Positions 6,802-8,016 of a DNA stretch of 8,016 nt are shown in pieces. Positions within the stretch are counted from its first letter, which is position 1; each line of letters begins with the position of its first letter. The stretch comes from Fimbriiglobus sp. (GTDB lineage Bacteria; Planctomycetota; Planctomycetia; Gemmatales; Gemmataceae). The position numbers were made by a program, and so were the translations under genes. The notes below the pieces were generated by a model. The model saw only the letters and a list, made by a program, of their open reading frames with translations, had not been told where the DNA came from and made no database searches. The stretch spans positions 1 to 8,016 of the forward strand of contig JANXTD010000619.1 in assembly GCA_025352585.1 (NCBI GenBank), written 5' to 3'.

Positions 6802-8016
6802 TTAGCGCGTGGCCAGGAACAGGCCGACGAGCAGCAGCAGCGCCAGCACGAACCCCAGCGTCGCGTACGGCACCCAGTCGATCGCCGGGCGGCGCGGCGG
6901 GGCGGCGCGGAACGGAGAGGTCACGTCGGTGCTACTCGACGCCTTCGACAGCGGCTCGACGGCGAGGACCTGGGTCGTGGCGTTGCCGCGCAGCGTCGGG
7001 GCCTTGGCCGGGACGTAGCGCGGCACCGACACGCCGGAGCGGGGCGTCCCCAGGTTCGCGGCCGCGGGGGTGTCGTCGCCCGCCGCCCCGCCGACCGGGC
7101 GGTAGATGACCGTGCCGTCGACCGGCAGCTTCGAGCCGGGCCGGTGCGCCAGGACCGGGACCGCCTGCGTCACGCTGACCGCCGCCAGGTACTGGAGCAC
7201 CAGGTCGCGGAACTCCGGGGCGGTGCGCAGCGGCTGGAACTGCCCGGCCTTGGTGCGGCTGACCAGGACCGCGCCGAGGTCGCCGAGCGCCCCCGCGGCC
7301 AGGTTCTTGCGGATGCTCTCGGTCGCGCCCTTGACCGTGTGCATCTTGTTGGCCGCGTCGCGGTAGACCATGTACCACAGGTCTTCGGCCGGCGGCTCCG
7401 GCGGGTCGGTGGCCGGCGGCGGCGCGGTGCCGGCCATCGGCGTCGCGTACTGCCCCGAGAGCGGCCCGCTGCCGCCCTGGATGCGCCAGCCGCCGCCCAG
7501 CAGGTCCTCCATGAACTCGCGGCACGACGCCGGCCGCTGCGCCGGGTCGTGGTGCATCGCCCGGCGGATGGCCCAATCGGTGCGGTCGGTCAGCTTGGCG
7601 TTGCGCGACTTGGGCGACGGGAACTCGTTCTTCGTCTTGCGGAGCCAGCAGTCGAGCGGGCTGGTCTTGTCGAAGGGGATCTCGCCGGTGAGCATGGTGT
7701 ACAGGGTCGCCCCGAGGCTGTACACGTCGCACCGCGCGTCGGCGTTCTTGGCGTTGCGGAACTGCTCGGGGGCCATGAAGTGCGGCGTCCCCAGGCCACG
7801 GCCCGTCTTGGTCAGGTTCAGGTCGGTCTCGGCCTCCTTGACCAAGCCGAGGTCCGCAAGCTTCGCGGTGCCGTCCGTGCCGACGAGGATATTGTCCGGC
7901 TTCACATCCCGGTGGATCAGCCCAATCTTGTGGGCGCGATGGAGACCTTGGGCGACTTGGGCGATCACCTTGATCGCCTCGGCCTCGGGCATCGCGCCCT
8001 TGCGTCCGATCTGCCG
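6802..8016 (-). CDS. Ser/Thr protein kinase, C-terminal part (cut by window edge)
   Basis: Hanks-type (PknB-like) kinase whose N-lobe lies outside the window; the frame stays open to 8016, giving 404 visible residues. Numbered from the first visible codon: catalytic loop HRDVKPDN (H35, D37, N42), metal-binding DLG (D55, with Leu replacing Phe of DFG), activation segment ending in MAPE (81-84), DVYSLG (97-102), and the subdomain XI Arg in QRPAS (R161). All key residues in this part are intact, so it is probably active. A Pro/Ala-rich linker leads to a GYF-like domain at about 213-280 (LWYMVYRD, then SRTKAGQFQPL). A single helix at about 382-402 then anchors the protein, with almost no residues beyond it. 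Kinase and GYF-like parts are therefore cytoplasmic, with no external sensor in the visible part. The nearby internal ATG at 7992 is not the start. Its substrates are unknown. Confidence 0.93.
   Translation of the reverse strand, partial: RQIGRKGAMPEAEAIKVIAQVAQGLHRAHKIGLIHRDVKPDNILVGTDGTAKLADLGLVKEAETDLNLTKTGRGLGTPHFMAPEQFRNAKNADARCDVYSLGATLYTMLTGEIPFDKTSPLDCWLRKTKNEFPSPKSRNAKLTDRTDWAIRRAMHHDPAQRPASCREFMEDLLGGGWRIQGGSGPLSGQYATPMAGTAPPPATDPPEPPAEDLWYMVYRDAANKMHTVKGATESIRKNLAAGALGDLGAVLVSRTKAGQFQPLRTAPEFRDLVLQYLAAVSVTQAVPVLAHRPGSKLPVDGTVIYRPVGGAAGDDTPAAANLGTPRSGVSVPRYVPAKAPTLRGNATTQVLAVEPLSKASSSTDVTSPFRAAPPRRPAIDWVPYATLGFVLALLLLVGLFLATR

Overview
The window looks like chromosomal DNA from a planctomycete, most likely Gemmataceae or a close relative. 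This is inferred from its strong GC richness, a 'DLG'-type Ser/Thr protein kinase with a C-terminal membrane anchor, a large secreted TPR/metallopeptidase protein, and a large envelope protein paired with an ABC-2-type ATPase. No rRNA, tRNA, CRISPR array, insertion sequence or phage gene was seen.

All five genes lie on the minus strand, so in transcription order they run from right to left. (1) 8016-6802 is the C-terminal part of a Hanks-type Ser/Thr kinase, cut by the window edge. It has a GYF-like domain and a single C-terminal membrane helix. (2) 6684-3973 is an exported 903-residue TPR protein with a gluzincin-type HExxH peptidase domain between two TPR blocks. (3) 3823-3524 is a small MazG-like nucleotide pyrophosphohydrolase with a cysteine-rich tail. 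(4) 3494-1017 is an 825-residue exported membrane protein with an amidotransferase-like fold and a conserved two-helix membrane hairpin. (5) 980-45 is an ABC transporter ATPase of the ABC-2/CcmA/NatA-like class.

Genes 3 to 5 are separated by only 29 and 36 nt and probably form one operon. Genes 4 and 5 look like parts of one membrane system whose ABC-2 permease is not in this window and may lie just beyond its left end. The kinase and TPR genes are separated by 117 nt, and the TPR gene from the mazG-like gene by 149 nt. Each of these gaps contains a palindromic element, so they are probably separate transcription units.

The most notable non-coding structure is a perfect 28-bp inverted repeat around an AT-rich 26-nt loop (3881-3962), 10 nt after the TPR stop codon. 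Two smaller GC palindromes (9-28 and 6735-6754) each abut a GGCGAGC tag and may belong to one dispersed REP-like repeat family. The gene content is ordinary for a planctomycete chromosome. I found no convincing evidence of a new defence or mobile system, and the findings are architectural or repeat-related points. The long plus-strand open frames are GC-driven shadows of these genes. No gene-free stretch exceeds 300 nt.
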